From NCBI GenBank assembly GCA_031216445.1, contig CM062205.1, positions 14,546,001-14,610,000 on the forward strand: a DNA stretch of 64,000 bases, written 5' to 3'. Below, one piece after another: positions 26,901-36,766 of this stretch; positions within the stretch are counted from its first letter, which is position 1; every line of letters begins with the position of its first letter. The notes beneath the pieces were generated by a model. That model did not search any database, had not been told where the DNA came from, and saw only the letters and a list, made by a program, of their open reading frames with translations. Made by a program: the position numbers and the translations under genes. This DNA is from Lateolabrax maculatus. Taxonomy: Eukaryota > Chordata > Actinopteri > Acropomatiformes > Lateolabracidae.

Positions 26901-28768
26901 TTTTACAGATTTAAAATGAAAAAGAATCATAATAAATAAAGCTCTCTCTCTAAATCAGCAAAGTGAGGGAATGCACATGCATTGAGGAGCTCATGCTGTG
27001 TTTGATGGCACTATATCTATAGGAGCTGTGGTCTATCATAACGGAGGCAGGGAGGGTTAATGGCGGCTGGGCTGGATAATGCTAAGCAAACTAAAAAAGG
27101 CAGTTATTGAATAAGATTATATACCAAATAACTGTAAATAAACAAATTTCCTGATGCAGCCTCGGAACAAAGAGTGCCCTCTAGACATATGGGTGATGAT
27201 GGATTCAACCTTGTGTGGCACTGATTTCACTACGTGATCTATCTTAAAAAGCAGTAAAAGTTGTTATATGAAACAACTTTTATCCCCATGTACATGCAGG
27301 TATGCTGTTATGTTATGATGGACTAAAATCAGCAATAGGCTACAGTTTGCACAACAGCGGAGGCTCACCTTGCGCTTGTGATGTTCAGGCCTCACAGTAT
27401 TCTTAAAGGAGGAATAAAAACACAAACACAGCTTTACTTAATGGTAGTAAACTTATTCTACTTATCCTGTCTGTACGAATGATTAAACGCTTTCTTAAAT
27501 CACTGTTTTGTTTTTTGTGAGGTGTTCTACGACTAATCATCTGGGATATTGGAAGTGAGTGTGGTTGTTTGGCAAAAGCTTTAAAATTAGGTGAGAAGTC
27601 AGCCAGGAGTCTCTTGAAACACCCAGTGACCAGATGTGCCAAAGTAAGAGCTCACATGCACAAGCCTTAAAAAAGACACTATACAAAGAGGAAGAAACCT
27701 CTACAATCCCAGCTGCAACAGAGGAAACTGAGCAGCAATTGTTGCAACTGCAATCCAAAAGCAAATGCTGGAACTGTTTCTCTCAGGTTCACAAACTGTC
27801 ATTTACAAAATAATAAAGAAAACATATGAGACTCATCTGTCCTGTATCGGAGCTTTGAGGGCAGGACAGCTGCTGTAGCAATCCGCTGGCATGATAACTA
27901 GTCCAATATTTTACTGCTAATTGTAGTAGTCTGGGCAACATGTGGCCCACATAGATGGCAAAACGCCTGAGGCAGCTGTGGCTCTCTATCACACAGCCTA
28001 CTTTTCCTACATCAGCCACAAGTAGAAAGTACAAACCCATATGCCAGTTATTTATTAATAAACACATAATATTAACACCATATTACTTCCTTTACCACTA
28101 CAGCACACCATGAAGCTGTTTTTGGCTTATCAAGAGCTTTAAAAAGCCTTCTCATCCTTGTTGATCCGGCAACAATTAATTTATATACCACAATCCCTTT
28201 TAGTTGAACTTAGACAGGATATAGACTCTCTCCTAAAGAAAGAAAACACTAGCCTATATTTCTATTAATATCATATAAGGACCTATAGAGAGAGTGTGTG
28301 GAGCTCAGTAGTGAGCTTGAACTGATCTCATCTTCATTTGAAAGTTATTTTTAATATATGGTACAATGTCATGATGTGACACAGTTGTTGAAGCTGTTTT
28401 AAAAGGCTGATCAGAGTGTGAGTCAGTGCTAAAAAAAAAAAAAAAAAAAAAAAAAAGTGTCAGTTTAAATGCATGTTGTTCGTTTCGGGAGCTGATCCCC
28501 GTGGAGTCGATTTTATTGTCATGTTGACGCAAGTTTGTTTACTCCGCTCTTTTTAATAAGAGTTGGACTGATGCACAGTGCGACCGCACAGTAAAATCCG
28601 TCTAGCCGGGCTGATGGTAAATAGTCTAATAAACAGAAAACAGGAAAGTCCTACCTTGGTTTCCTGCTGGCTGGCGTTCGCCGTCGGGGATTTTGGTGTC
28701 TCATTCTGGTCCCGTTCGTCCTCTTTGCCCCCACTTTCGTCCTGAATCATGTTGGCCGGCGGGATCAT
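2742..28768 (-). CDS. stac: Stac: SH3 and cysteine-rich domain adaptor protein (whole gene, spliced)
   Basis: Twelve exons join in frame into a protein of about 435 aa (446 with the optional microexon), against about 400 for human STAC. In order it has: a polar N-terminus; a basic LQRLKRSLSFKTKS segment (from residue 39); a proline-rich linker (about 95-112); a C1 zinc finger (about 128-190, H-X12-C-X2-C start, CKAC, HHKC); the PKGFRRYYSSPLL linker; a first SH3 domain (about 321-376, with DDWWK and GFFP); and a second SH3 domain to the C-terminus. The end, DVLEII, matches the family. STAC proteins bind the intracellular II-III loop of L-type CaV1 channels and affect trafficking and inactivation; the neuronal paralogue STAC1 is the best match by linker sequences and SH3 order. 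Splice sites are canonical throughout. Oddities are an 11-residue insertion in the C1 finger and an extra 33-nt exon. STAC2 and STAC3 fit less well. Confidence 0.93.
3062..3530 (+). mobile_element. Decayed Tc1/mariner transposon fragment with inverted ends
   Basis: The left end reads TATGGCCAAAAGTATATGGA and the right end carries the inverse (TATTCTTTTGGCCATAG). Inside, at about 3254-3350, an open frame reads HLWDELGRRLRDKPN followed by a Ser/Thr-rich stretch, the C-terminal catalytic-region signature of Tc1/mariner-type transposases in fish. The rest of the transposase is missing and the frame is broken, so it is inactive. It lies in the last stac intron. Confidence 0.75.
5097..5234 (-). CDS. 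stac: stac coding exon 11 (end of SH3-1, start of SH3-2)
   Basis: It encodes GVIEDRIGFFPAAFAHQV, then VFRCTRTFIGCKEQGQITLK and EGQ. GFFP closes SH3-1; CKEQGQITLKE opens SH3-2 as in STAC1. The acceptor is TTTTTTTCAG|GGG and the donor CAG|GTACTG (phase 0). Confidence 0.94.
5872..5941. repeat. (TA)n then (CA)n microsatellite
   Basis: About 25 TA units run directly into about 9 CA units, in the intron right after stac exon 10. Confidence 0.97.
5976..6027 (-). CDS. stac: stac coding exon 10 (SH3-1 core)
   Basis: It encodes (R)AGDRILLADDSNDDWWK, with the conserved tryptophan pair of the SH3 ligand groove. The acceptor is TTGCAG|AGC and the donor AAG|GTAGGT. A TA/CA microsatellite begins only about 35 nt inside the following intron. 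Confidence 0.93.
7445..7470. repeat. (TG)n microsatellite
   Basis: A pure TG tract followed by a short interrupted one, in a stac intron. Confidence 0.95.
7741..8060 (+). repeat. Dispersed fish-type repeat, copy 1, ending in (CTG)n
   Basis: It shares a core (GTCTGCCGTTTGGTGCTGAGCAG type) with a second copy at 10190-10370 and ends in about seven CTG units at 8029-8050. The class (SINE-like or non-autonomous DNA element) cannot be settled by eye. Confidence 0.6.
9106..9203 (-). CDS. stac: stac coding exon 9 (start of SH3-1)
   Basis: It encodes LELSQLPKDVLKLNTYVALH, then SFTAQETHDLEM. The YVALHSF strand is the ALYDY-type start of an SH3 domain. The donor ATGAG|GTCAGT leaves phase 2. Confidence 0.92.
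10190..10370 (+). repeat. Dispersed fish-type repeat, copy 2 (partial)
   Basis: It has the same motif order as 7741-8060: a TTCTGGCCAGCTGG stretch, then CTGCCGTTTGTTGCTGGGCAG, then a GTAATGTACAGTTTG tail. It is truncated and diverged. Confidence 0.55.
11733..11800 (-). CDS. stac: stac coding exon 8
   Basis: It encodes (V)FTVIQNGMEHYHQPEMKPDD plus LP, a variable linker before the SH3 domains. The acceptor GTTTCAG|TT was preferred over one 9 nt downstream because it keeps the VFT..NG pattern seen in STAC1. The donor is CCG|GTAAGA. Confidence 0.85.
11890..12070 (+). repeat. Diverged dispersed repeat fragment
   Basis: It contains a GGTCATGGGGTAATTTGTGAA stretch and a TTTCACATCAATCGATTTGA stretch that resemble parts of the family at 22235-22690. 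It lies in a stac intron and has no coding potential. Confidence 0.35.
12794..12875 (-). CDS. stac: stac coding exon 7
   Basis: It encodes TSDLDKVPEEVV followed by a polar stretch ending NHSDD. The TSDL...VPEE core matches STAC1; the rest is variable linker. The acceptor is CTCTGCAG|ACC and the donor GATG|GTGAGT (phase 1). Confidence 0.9.
12918..12950. repeat. (GATA)n-like microsatellite
   Basis: Imperfect GATA units just upstream (in minus-strand sense) of stac exon 7. Confidence 0.8.
13563..13669 (-). CDS. stac: stac coding exon 6
   Basis: It encodes (A)CGNKVDPVYEALRFGTSLAQ, then KAKRASGSESPHRNS, again close to STAC1. The acceptor is TTTTCTAAAG|CC and the donor TCG|GTAAGA (phase 0). Confidence 0.93.
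13883..13964 (-). CDS. stac: stac coding exon 5
   Basis: It encodes PKGFRRYYSSPLLIQEQYGC followed by IKEVMPI, one of the best conserved linkers of STAC1. The acceptor is CTCCTCAG|CCA and the donor ATTG|GTGAGC, leaving phase 1. Confidence 0.93.
13965..18685. other. stac intron between exons 4 and 5, no additional gene supported
   Basis: This is 4.7 kb of AT-rich sequence. The end of a TAACTAAGTA-type dispersed repeat is seen at about 14768-14825. One 150-codon plus-strand open frame (15440-15892) has no recognisable domain and is treated as probably fortuitous. Confidence 0.5.
18686..18819 (-). CDS. stac: stac coding exon 4 (second half of C1 finger, with an insertion)
   Basis: It encodes (G)TTAKHVVFLAGNTAKHGLRC, then KACKMSLHHKC and QQRCMGKL. 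The remaining zinc ligands are present. Between the second and third cysteines there are 25 residues instead of the 14 remembered for human STAC. The extra 11 include a partial repeat (GTTAKH / GNTAKH). The chosen acceptor, TATTAG|GC, gives a glycine at the junction. A second in-frame acceptor 9 nt downstream (ACAACAG|CC) would remove three residues but not the insertion. Confidence 0.85.
18820..25306. other. stac intron between exons 3 and 4
   Basis: This 6.5 kb intron has no coherent coding exons. It holds one long dispersed repeat (22235-22690) and otherwise unremarkable sequence. Confidence 0.5.
22235..22690 (+). repeat. Dispersed fish-type repeat with internal tandem modules, copy 1
   Basis: Motif order: CACCTCTGTGAGGCTGTAGT, TAATGTTTACCATGTTCAAC, GCACTAAACACAAAGTACAG, then two similar modules of the type TTCATCCTGAGGGG...CATGAA...TCTGT, ending in CAATATTTGGTGAGATATTT. 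A second, shorter copy is at 33960-34235 in the same orientation. It is a widespread fish repeat class as I remember it; no class name is assigned. Confidence 0.6.
25307..25640 (-). CDS. stac: stac coding exon 3 (basic segment, proline-rich linker, first half of C1)
   Basis: It encodes 111 residues beginning LQRLKRSLSFKTKSVRSKSA and ending KKPTFCDVCNHMIV, plus one base (phase 1). It supplies the first histidine and the first two cysteines of the C1 zinc finger. The middle is a Pro/Ser linker, variable in this family. The acceptor is TTTTCAG|CTG and the donor G|GTACGG. Confidence 0.94.
27369..27401 (-). CDS. stac: stac candidate cassette microexon (33 nt)
   Basis: Between a strong acceptor (TTTTTATTCCTCCTTTAAG) and a strong donor (AAG|GTGAGC) lie eleven in-frame codons, NTVRPEHHKRK. 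Both ends are phase 0, so exon 1 can splice to exon 3 with or without it. I do not remember this segment in mammalian STAC proteins. It would insert a basic, histidine-rich peptide before the basic LQRLKRS segment. Use in transcripts is inferred. Confidence 0.55.
28431..28456. repeat. Poly(A) tract
   Basis: A 26-base A run in stac intron 1. Confidence 0.95.
28655..28768 (-). CDS. stac: stac coding exon 1 (start codon)
   Basis: It encodes 38 residues from MIPPANMIQDESGG to SQQETK, ending in phase 0 at an AAG|GTAGGA donor. The MIPP start and QETK end recall other STAC proteins. Immediately 5' of the start codon on the minus strand is a long T-run ending in AG (about 28788-28808), so this exon may be preceded by a spliced non-coding exon. 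Confidence 0.9.
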
Positions 28769-29200
28769 CCTCTCTTTTTGGGGATCTCTAAAAAAAAAAA
28801 AAAAAAAACTGTTGCTCTGCAGAGTTTGTTTTCTCTCCGAGCTGTTTACATCGTTTCCATTCCTCTAGTGTCGCCGTGACCCGAGGAGGAGAGGAGGAAA
28901 AGCCATCCAGACCCGCTGCTTCTGCTTCTGAAGGAGAGGGGAGAGATCTGAGTCTCAGGAAAAAAAAACGTCTTGAGGAGGCTGCGGAAGAAGCGCTTTT
29001 TTTTTTCCAAAAAAATCAAAAGTTGAAAGTCACTCCAGCTCAGCCTGGCGGCGTCCTGTCCTTCCAGAGGAGGCTCGGTCGTGTCGTCGTGCGTAATGCT
29101 GCCAAGACATCTCCAAGTCCACGCTGCGCGCCGTGCGCCGCACACTGCCGATATACTGCGAGGGGCGGAGGGCTGTGAAGCCACGGAGGGAGGGAGGGAG
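28769..29200 (-). promoter_or_regulatory. Probable stac promoter / 5' UTR region
   Basis: This GC-rich, CpG-containing stretch lies directly upstream of the stac start codon (about 29040-29180 is clearly richer in CG than its surroundings) and is followed by AT-rich spacer. Purine-rich GGAGGAG blocks and a GAGGGAGGGAGG tract are present. No TATA box was identified. The exact start site is unknown. Confidence 0.45.
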
Positions 29201-29824
29201 GGAAGGAGGGATGGGGAAGGACAAGAAATATGACACAACGAGTCTGTCCTGCCAAAATCCGGCGGAGGACAGACTCCCACATGGTCCAATTCAATCACTG
29301 CTAAGTACAAATATGTTTAACAGGGTGGTCACACGATTCCACGTGTTTCTTAGTCCAAGGGCAAATCCGTTTATTTTATCGGATTTTCTGTAAGTCTTTT
29401 AACTCAGCCTACTTAGTAATCTCACTTATTTGTGCCGGTCGACATTCACTGGGGTAATAACTTAATGATGAGTTAGTTGGTTTAGATATGGGGATTAAAT
29501 GTGAAGCGACAGGGAGCAGCCAGTTGTCTCACCTTGGATCCGTTTAGCTTGAGCAAAATCCGCCTCCCAGCACATCTGAAGCTCACCAGTTAAGGCTTAA
29601 ATAACTTGTTTGTTTAAGCCATACAAAAATTGGAAAAAGTGTAAAATCGAAAACTTCCCTTTTCCTACAGGGTTATGTGACCTGTTGCCTGGCAACCAGC
29701 CCAGACTCCCGGAAGTTACTGTAAATTACAACCAACTTAACCCCGGAAAGACAGAGAATTGTTGGTTTTTACACTTTCTTTTTGTCGAATTAAACAAAGA
29801 AGATTTATCATATTAATGAATGAG

Positions 29825-30185
29825 ATTTAGAGGTTCCGGTAGGCGGTTTCCGTTAGCTTTGGACAGAGCCGGGCCAGCTGTTTCTCTCTGTTCCCAGGCT
29901 TTGTGCTAAGCTAAGCTAAACTCATGGGAGTGCTGTCAATCTCCTCAACTAACTTTTGACAAGGAAGCCAAATGTCGAACTATTCTTCTGAATTGACTTA
30001 ACATTTTAGTTAGTTTAACTTCTCACTTTTCCTCCATTTTCTATCCTTCATCTTTCGTGTTTCTCTTCTCTCATTCACTGTATCTAAGTTAAGCTCACCG
30101 GCTGCTGGCTGGAAAAGATCATCTAACTCTCAGTAAGAAAGTGAATAGGCGTTCCCTATGTCCCAAAATGTCAAACTACTATTTT
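29825..30185 (-). repeat. Dispersed repeat family with TTAGCTTAGC core, copy 1 (inverted)
   Basis: On the minus strand it begins with a CATTTTGGGACATAGGGAACG-like start and contains AGTTTAGCTTAGCTTAGCAC and the GGGAACAG box. The same order is seen in copies at 32085-32310 and 45655-45990 on the plus strand. Confidence 0.6.
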
Positions 30186-30339
30186 ATTAATGCATGTGTA
30201 TCTGTTGAAATTCACTTTTCTGAGAGGCTGCACGCAAGAGTCAGCCAAAAAAAGCAATGACACTATCCTTTACGTTTACCCATCGATAAGCCATTATTTA
30301 GGAAATAAACAACATTATGACACCTCAGCTTTTGCAGTG

Positions 30340-30620
30340 AAATATGAGGCGTCTCACTCGCCTCAGACGGGATAGGCGTGATGCCCGCTGTAGTGATGCA
30401 TCACGCTGCCTCCCTCCAGGCTCCCCTGTGATGTGAATGTCCTTGAAGTTATATCGCGGGGACGAAGGAGGCGGGCGCCAGACTGCAGCCTCCTCACTCT
30501 GACTGGAATGCAAACACCAACACAGTCCCTGGGAGTGAGGGAGTCTACGCGTCCGGCTCACTTTCTGCTAGAGATCAGGAGGGATTCCCTCCACAAAAAC
30601 TCAGCCGCATCCTCTGAAAT
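30340..30620. promoter_or_regulatory. GC-rich island about 1.7 kb upstream of stac
   Basis: A sharply bounded CG-rich segment sits inside AT-rich spacer, with palindromic TGATGCATCA and several CpGs. It could be an enhancer, an alternative upstream stac promoter or a chance island. No coding model is supported. Confidence 0.3.
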
Positions 30621-31130
30621 CAGACGTCAAATAAGGGCTCAGAATTAGCTGATATAATCTTAAGAATAATCACTTGAACCTGTTTGTTTTGTAAGGCTTC
30701 CTATCATTTTGTCAGACTACAGTTTACCAAAAAACTGCGGCTGTGTCGACACTCCTCGGCCACTTGTGATAAACAAGCTGTCTACAGTTCATCAAAAAGC
30801 ATCATTTGAATGAGTATTCAGGGGATGAAGATGCATCTAGTGTTAAAGAGCCACACATCAGAGAAAGTGCTGCAAAATAAATAACTGTCTGGGTGATGGG
30901 GTTTATTTACTGTATACCTACAGTAAACCTGTGAGGGAATTTAAGATACAGGTTGTGTGCCCTGTGTTTAGTTAGTCTAGAAGGTGTGATTGAGGTGTTA
31001 TTAATCCACAGTTGCGTCACTGCCAAAGAAGCAGAGAAAGCCAATACATTCTGAGAAAGACCCTGATAGCCATTACAGGGTGTCTTGCCAGGGTGGGTGC
31101 CGAAATTGAGGGTGTCTCCACTGGTGCAAT

Positions 31131-31365
31131 AGCCCGGGAACCAGACGAATCTGCGAGCTCATGTTTAATTTGCTCTGGCAGATAGGTCTGGCCTCTCTCC
31201 CATTCAGACTGATTTCAGTGCCATTTTATCGGGCTAACCAATCACAATCGTTTATCTAATAACTAATAAAAAACAAACAACTGCACTTAAACTTTATGTA
31301 AGAAATATGTTTTGCGTACTTCTGACAGGACTTACGGTACGACAGGATGGCGCTTCGTTGCTCAT
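31131..31365 (+). repeat. Dispersed repeat with GGGAACCAGACGAATCTG start, copy 1
   Basis: It starts CCCGGGAACCAGACGAATCT and runs through GAGCTCATGTTTAATTTGCT to a TTACGGTACGACAGGATGGC end. The same elements in the same order appear on the opposite strand at 41310-41705. It is therefore a mobile or formerly mobile repeat. Confidence 0.7.
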
Positions 31366-32084
31366 TTCACTGGCAATGTCCCTTAAAATTCTTGATATAT
31401 TGGGCATTTTTAAGAGAGGCGACTGCACAATGTTGGAAAAAATAGCGAGGTTATGGGGCGGGTGCGGCTTTCTAGCCAATCAGAGAGCTTGTTACATCCC
31501 ATGGCTAACTTGCATTGTTGGCCCTAAGTATCACGGAAAGGCTACAATAAGAGGCTAAAAGAAGAAGCTAAATGAATAAGCAAATTAAATAGCTAATTGG
31601 AACAGGAAAAGCAGCGGGGAAATGGAAATGCAAATGGGAAAGGAAATTGCCCTTTTAAATACCTGTTGAAAATTTGTATTCTTAATTCAACTTCTGATTC
31701 CAGTTATTTATTTCTATTTTTAAACTGCATTTTTAATAGATTTTTAATGATTTATTTATGAATTCATTATTGTAAAATCCCATTTTAATTTGAACTATTT
31801 ATTTGTGGATTAATATTCAATTTTGATTCCTCTTTTTATTATCCATTAAAATATAAAATAAATGATTTACTTTGCAATTTATTCATAGATTAATAAATGC
31901 ATTTGTAAACAAATGAATTAATGCCTATTTTATTGTAAAATTATAATTATTTTTATAATTAATTCAATGCTTTATTACTATTTCTGTGACACTTTCGGTT
32001 CTCCATAGGTATTTTGAGTTGGGTCTCTTTTGTCCAACAACTATTTAAGTCAAGAATGACAAGTTGACTTTTAAAAACATTCAT

Positions 32085-32310
32085 GTCTAATGAAATAGTA
32101 CGACATTTTGGGAAAATAAGTTCTTGTAAGTAAGAGTTCTTGCCAAGAGTAAAATGAGAAGATCAATACCACTTTCGTGTCCGTGCAGTAAATAGCTGGA
32201 GCCAGCAGTCGGTTAGCTTAGCTTAGCACAAAGACTGGAATTGGGGAAACTGCCAAACTAGTTCTGTTCAAAGATAACAAAATCCACCCACCAGCACCAG
32301 TCTTTGTAAA
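32085..32310 (+). repeat. Dispersed repeat family with TTAGCTTAGC core, copy 2
   Basis: GACATTTTGGGAAAATAAG start, then GAGAAGATCAATACCAC, GGTTAGCTTAGCTTAGCAC, AAAGACTGGAA and CAAAATCCACCCACCAGCAC in that order. Confidence 0.65.
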
Positions 32311-33959
32311 ACTAAGTGGCTGCTGGTTCAAAACTGTGGAAAAAGCAAGTACGTGGACCTTAAATTGGGATTAAACTACAAATTCCAAGGCCAAGATGTT
32401 GAAATTGTGGTCTAAATTGTTCTCCCACTTTGTAGTGTCTACTCTGGATGCCACAGGGCACTGAGTTTCCTCAGTGTAGTACAGACGGATTTAAGAGGTT
32501 GTACGCTTTCACATGAAAGCCCACCACCTGGAGAGTGCACAAGACCATCCCCCAAGTTAGAGCTGACAAACCAGAGCATGAGTCAATGTTGCATTTGTGC
32601 ATGTAAGTCCATGTGGTGTGTGTGGTTACTGGGAATCATGACCATGTGCGTGACCAGTTGTGCCAGGAAGCCAAAAGAGAGGGCTGAGTGTGAAAGAGGG
32701 AATGAGAGACAGAGAGAGAACATTATAATTTCCTCTCTCAGCTGCTGGACCATTGCAGTGGAAGGAGTGCGTGAAAAGATGAGAGAGGAAGATGGAGTGA
32801 TGGAGGAAGATAAGGACAGAGGATCGGAGTGACAGGGGTTAATTATTCCAAATGAAAGGTTTCTTCCAGGCCGTGTGAGGAGCCAAGTTGTGCAATTTCA
32901 TGGCTCACAGTCGCTGGTTCTTTCTTTTTTGCAATTATTGTTCCTGTTCATAAGGAATGTAAGAGCACTCCTGTTTAATAAAATCTGTTATATGACTATT
33001 AAAGACACCAGTGACCTCCTCCATATGTTCTATTAAAACTATTTCCTTTTGTTTACCTGCTACCAGATGAGGCACCATGTAAAACTACATTTGAATTGTT
33101 TAGTAGATTATATCAGAAAGTACATTCCATCCAGGCAGACATTTCCGTTTAGAGGATTGTGGTCAAACTTTCCAGAAACTATGCAGCTTGTTTGAATAAC
33201 CTGCTCTGGTAATTTTTTCACTCATTTTCTAGAAATCTATTCATTCTCCCAGGGACTAAGCTGATTCAACATGTAAATAAATAAATTAAAACATCTGTTT
33301 TACAGTCACACACGATGCTCCAAATATGTGGTCTGATTGCCACAGAAATGTCACACCAAATAGACTCTTATATGACTGGATTTCTTCATCGATGGAATAG
33401 AGGGCAGACTGTGGAGAAGCTGTATTTTGTATCTTCAGATTCATTAATCTGAAACGTGTTTTTGTTTTTATATTCATGCAGCTGATGACGTTGATGATCA
33501 ATAATAATAATCTGCAAATGTAACACCAAACAAATACTACATATTGAACCACAGTGTCTATTTCGTTCAATGAACATGTACTTTGTCGGGATCACACTTG
33601 GATTGACACATGTGTCGCAGACTCGTTGATGATGGTGTGTATTTTAGGATGTGCTGAAACGTGTGTGTCTTTGTGTGAATATTGCTCTGAAGTAAATGCG
33701 CTTCACGTGCTGTTTTCAGGTTGATACCACAGAGTTGTAAATGGTTGCTATGCTGTTTAAGTACCTCACTGCATATGTAATGATTTCACACGTAAACGTG
33801 TTGTATCTGTTAAAAAAATATATATATAACACTGCAGCTAATTTCTGCCTTTGGAAGATTACAAAGATCTCCAGCTGTCTGAAGTGTTGCTGGTTGAACT
33901 TAATGAACTGTGTTCAGCAAATTTGATTTAACATGACTAATATTACATCTATTTCCTAA

Positions 33960-34235
33960 CAAGAATCTACAGCCAGGCTAGCGGCTCTGTGAGGATATAC
34001 TAAAGCACAGTTTTACTTTGAGCTAAATACTTACACTAGCAGGCTAACATGCCCACAATGTCAAAGCTACCATTCTGAAGTTTTTGAAATATTTGACAAA
34101 TTAAAATTTTGACCTGATTATGGCCCTAAGTGAAAAGTCAGGGGATCACTTCTCTTTATAAACAGATCTCTGAATATGAATGCAGAATCTGTTGGCAGAA
34201 TCTGGACCTAAAAATCTAAAAGTTCAGGATATTCA
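33960..34235 (+). repeat. Dispersed fish-type repeat, copy 2 of the 22235 family
   Basis: CAGGCTAGCGGCTCTGTGAG start, GGCTAACATGCCCACAATG, then ACAAATTAAAATTTTGACCT and AAAAGTCAGGGGATCAC. It is shorter than the first copy. Confidence 0.6.
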
Positions 34236-35222
34236 CCAAAATTGAAATGTACCATTAACCGGTTAAAAAAAACCCTACATCGCTCAAAAGGTCATGACCT
34301 CGGTGGTGGCTACTGCGCTGACTGGAGCTGTTCGATTCCTGTCATTGTCACTGTCAAAGCTGAACTATGCTTTGTGGTTCTTTTCTGTGTGCTGAACTTA
34401 TCCCTGCAGCAAATCACAACCTGTGGGTTAGAAAAGGAGACTTTTTCGCGTAAACACTCCAAAGCCCGATCCATCGATGCCATTTCCACTCATTGTGTCT
34501 CGAGCAGCATGAGGTTATGAAATCCCCTCTCAAGCTTCGTCACACTTGCATGTGCCAAATGCCACATTTTGCCTCTTTCTGGTGGGTTCTCAGCTACTCT
34601 GGGAGACTCCAGCCAGCTATTCTTAGAGTGTATGGTTTCCTGCTCACGCACATGATGTTCGCATCAGTTTCTGGTGCCAAGAAGACATGATCAGTGTTGA
34701 GGTCTCTCATCAGCATTATCACATTCAGGGCAGAAGTAAAGGGCTGGCATATGGTTGTAGTTAAAAATAATGATCCATCCATTTTTATAATTATTGCTCT
34801 CCTTTTGATTTATTACAACTGTGACTTTTTAACAACACTGTGAAAAATTGATGGGAAGGTGACTTTCTAGTTTGGGAGGATTGCTTATTATTATCATTGT
34901 ATCAGTGAAACGTCTGTACCATGAATGCTTTCTAATTTAACACTGCAGCAGTTCTATAATTTATATGGATCATAAGGCATTGCTGTAAATGGAATAACTT
35001 CAGAGCAAACAGAAAATATGTGAAGCATTATAATGAAAACTCTGATTCAATCGTATCACTGCAAACGAATGCTGGCATATAGAGAATTAAATTATATTAA
35101 ATGGTTGAAATGGTCCTTTAACACCTGTCATGTAAAAGTGTACACCATCAATTTATTCTCTGTGTCCTCAGCTCAAAGCAAAACTGAAAATGTTAGCAAT
35201 TACCAATGACCCAGCCTGACAT

Positions 35223-35257
35223 TACACACACACACCCACACACACACACACACACAC
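35223..35257. repeat. (CA)n microsatellite
   Basis: CA units with one CCA interruption. Confidence 0.95.
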
Positions 35258-35394
35258 GTATATATCCCAGCATGTGTTACAGTAATGGGCAAATGGATTC
35301 CCTTAGAACCAGGGCTAATTAGCCCATCTTATTATGAACCATCCCAGGAATAGTCTCTGCAGGGTACACGACAAAGTAATGAGAGGTAGGAGTA

Positions 35395-35417
35395 TATATG
35401 TGTGTGTGTGTGTGTGT

Positions 35418-35452
<35 letters not shown>
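35395..35452. repeat. (TG)n(AG)n compound microsatellite
   Basis: A TG tract followed by GAAA and a long pure AG tract. Confidence 0.95.
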
Positions 35453-35453
<1 letters not shown>

Positions 35454-36742
35454 CACTTTAGTGTCATGAATTAATAAATTGTTTAAAGAATTGACAACGA
35501 CAAACTGTTGCTAAAATGTCAAATAACTAGGCATTCATTTTGATTGCAGGCAGGGACCTTTGTTGCATGATAATAAACCCCTCTTTCTCCCCATGTTTCA
35601 TGTTCTCATCTAAACTGTCAGCTTTCTAAAACAAGACAAAACAGACAACAAATATGTCAAATTACTCATGACTCTGACTTTTTTTTATTTCAAAAAGACA
35701 ACACGTCATTTGATTAACCCTCTTACACTTACATTACAGTGTTTCAACACCAAATTGTAAAAGCTTTTCACCTAGCTTTTATATTTTTAAAGGAATAGTT
35801 TGACATTTTCTATGGTCCCCTCTAAAGCTCAATAAATAAAGTAACATGTTAGCAGAGCTTAAAAGACTTCCTAAAGACTCTGGTTGCCTGGCAACCTTAC
35901 GGTGACGACAAGACTCCAATTACAAGTGTGATATCGATCTTCTCATGAAACTCTATTAAGGATTGCAGATAAGTGTATTTCCTGAAATGCCAATCCATTC
36001 CTTTGATTACCATCATTGAAATGTGTCTGTATGTGCCAAGCATGCATACATATAGGTTTTTGTGAACATGGCAAGTTTTAAAACGACAACATTGTCTCAC
36101 TGTGTCACTCTTGATTCATGAATGAATCCTCAGCACCTCTCAGGATTTCACACTTTAAAGGTGTAAAACTCTGACTGAGATGTTGAACAATCTGTCCGTT
36201 TTTTCCTCCCTGGACACTGATGGAAGCGAGAGTGCTGCTGTTCAGAGTGGAGCATCATTCTTTCATCATTTTATTTGACCCAGTGACGCACTGCTGACCC
36301 CCCATGACCATGTAACTGGTCTCCAGCTGGTCATTTCTATGTCTTGGTGTGTGCCAGTCAGAGCAAATGAGACAGTGGAGGCTAAAAACAGCACAGAGCA
36401 GCAGCTGATCCTCTGCCTCGCTGAGAGTCTATGACATCTCTCTGAGAGGAAGAGCGAGGCAGGTTGACCTTCTGTCAGAGTTACAGAGGTTTATTAGTTG
36501 TATTTTTGAACATGCATAGTTTAAGTTTTCTTCGTTGTTGTTTTTTCAGAATAACTGTTTAACAAGATGATTGGAAATTGTTTATAATAACATATTTTGC
36601 AAAATAAACACAAATTTCTGAAATGCGGTGTTATGTTCACGGCGTTCTATGGATAACTTTGCTGAGTAAAACAAAATTAGCTTTACAGTCTGACAGTCAT
36701 ACTGCAAAATACACCCTTAGTTTTAAAAAGCAACAGCCCTTT

Positions 36743-36766
36743 AATCAATCAGTCAATCAATCAAAT
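36743..36766. repeat. (AATC)n-like short tandem repeat
   Basis: About six imperfect AATC units. Confidence 0.75.

Noticed and set aside
28846..29310. Frame of about 150 codons on the minus strand upstream of the stac start
   Set aside because: Low-complexity Ser/Pro-rich translation of a CpG and purine-rich promoter region; it stops before joining the stac start in frame.
30325..30561. Arg/Ser-rich minus-strand frame over the GC island
   Set aside because: The open frame follows from high GC content, and both strands are open. No start context or family resemblance.
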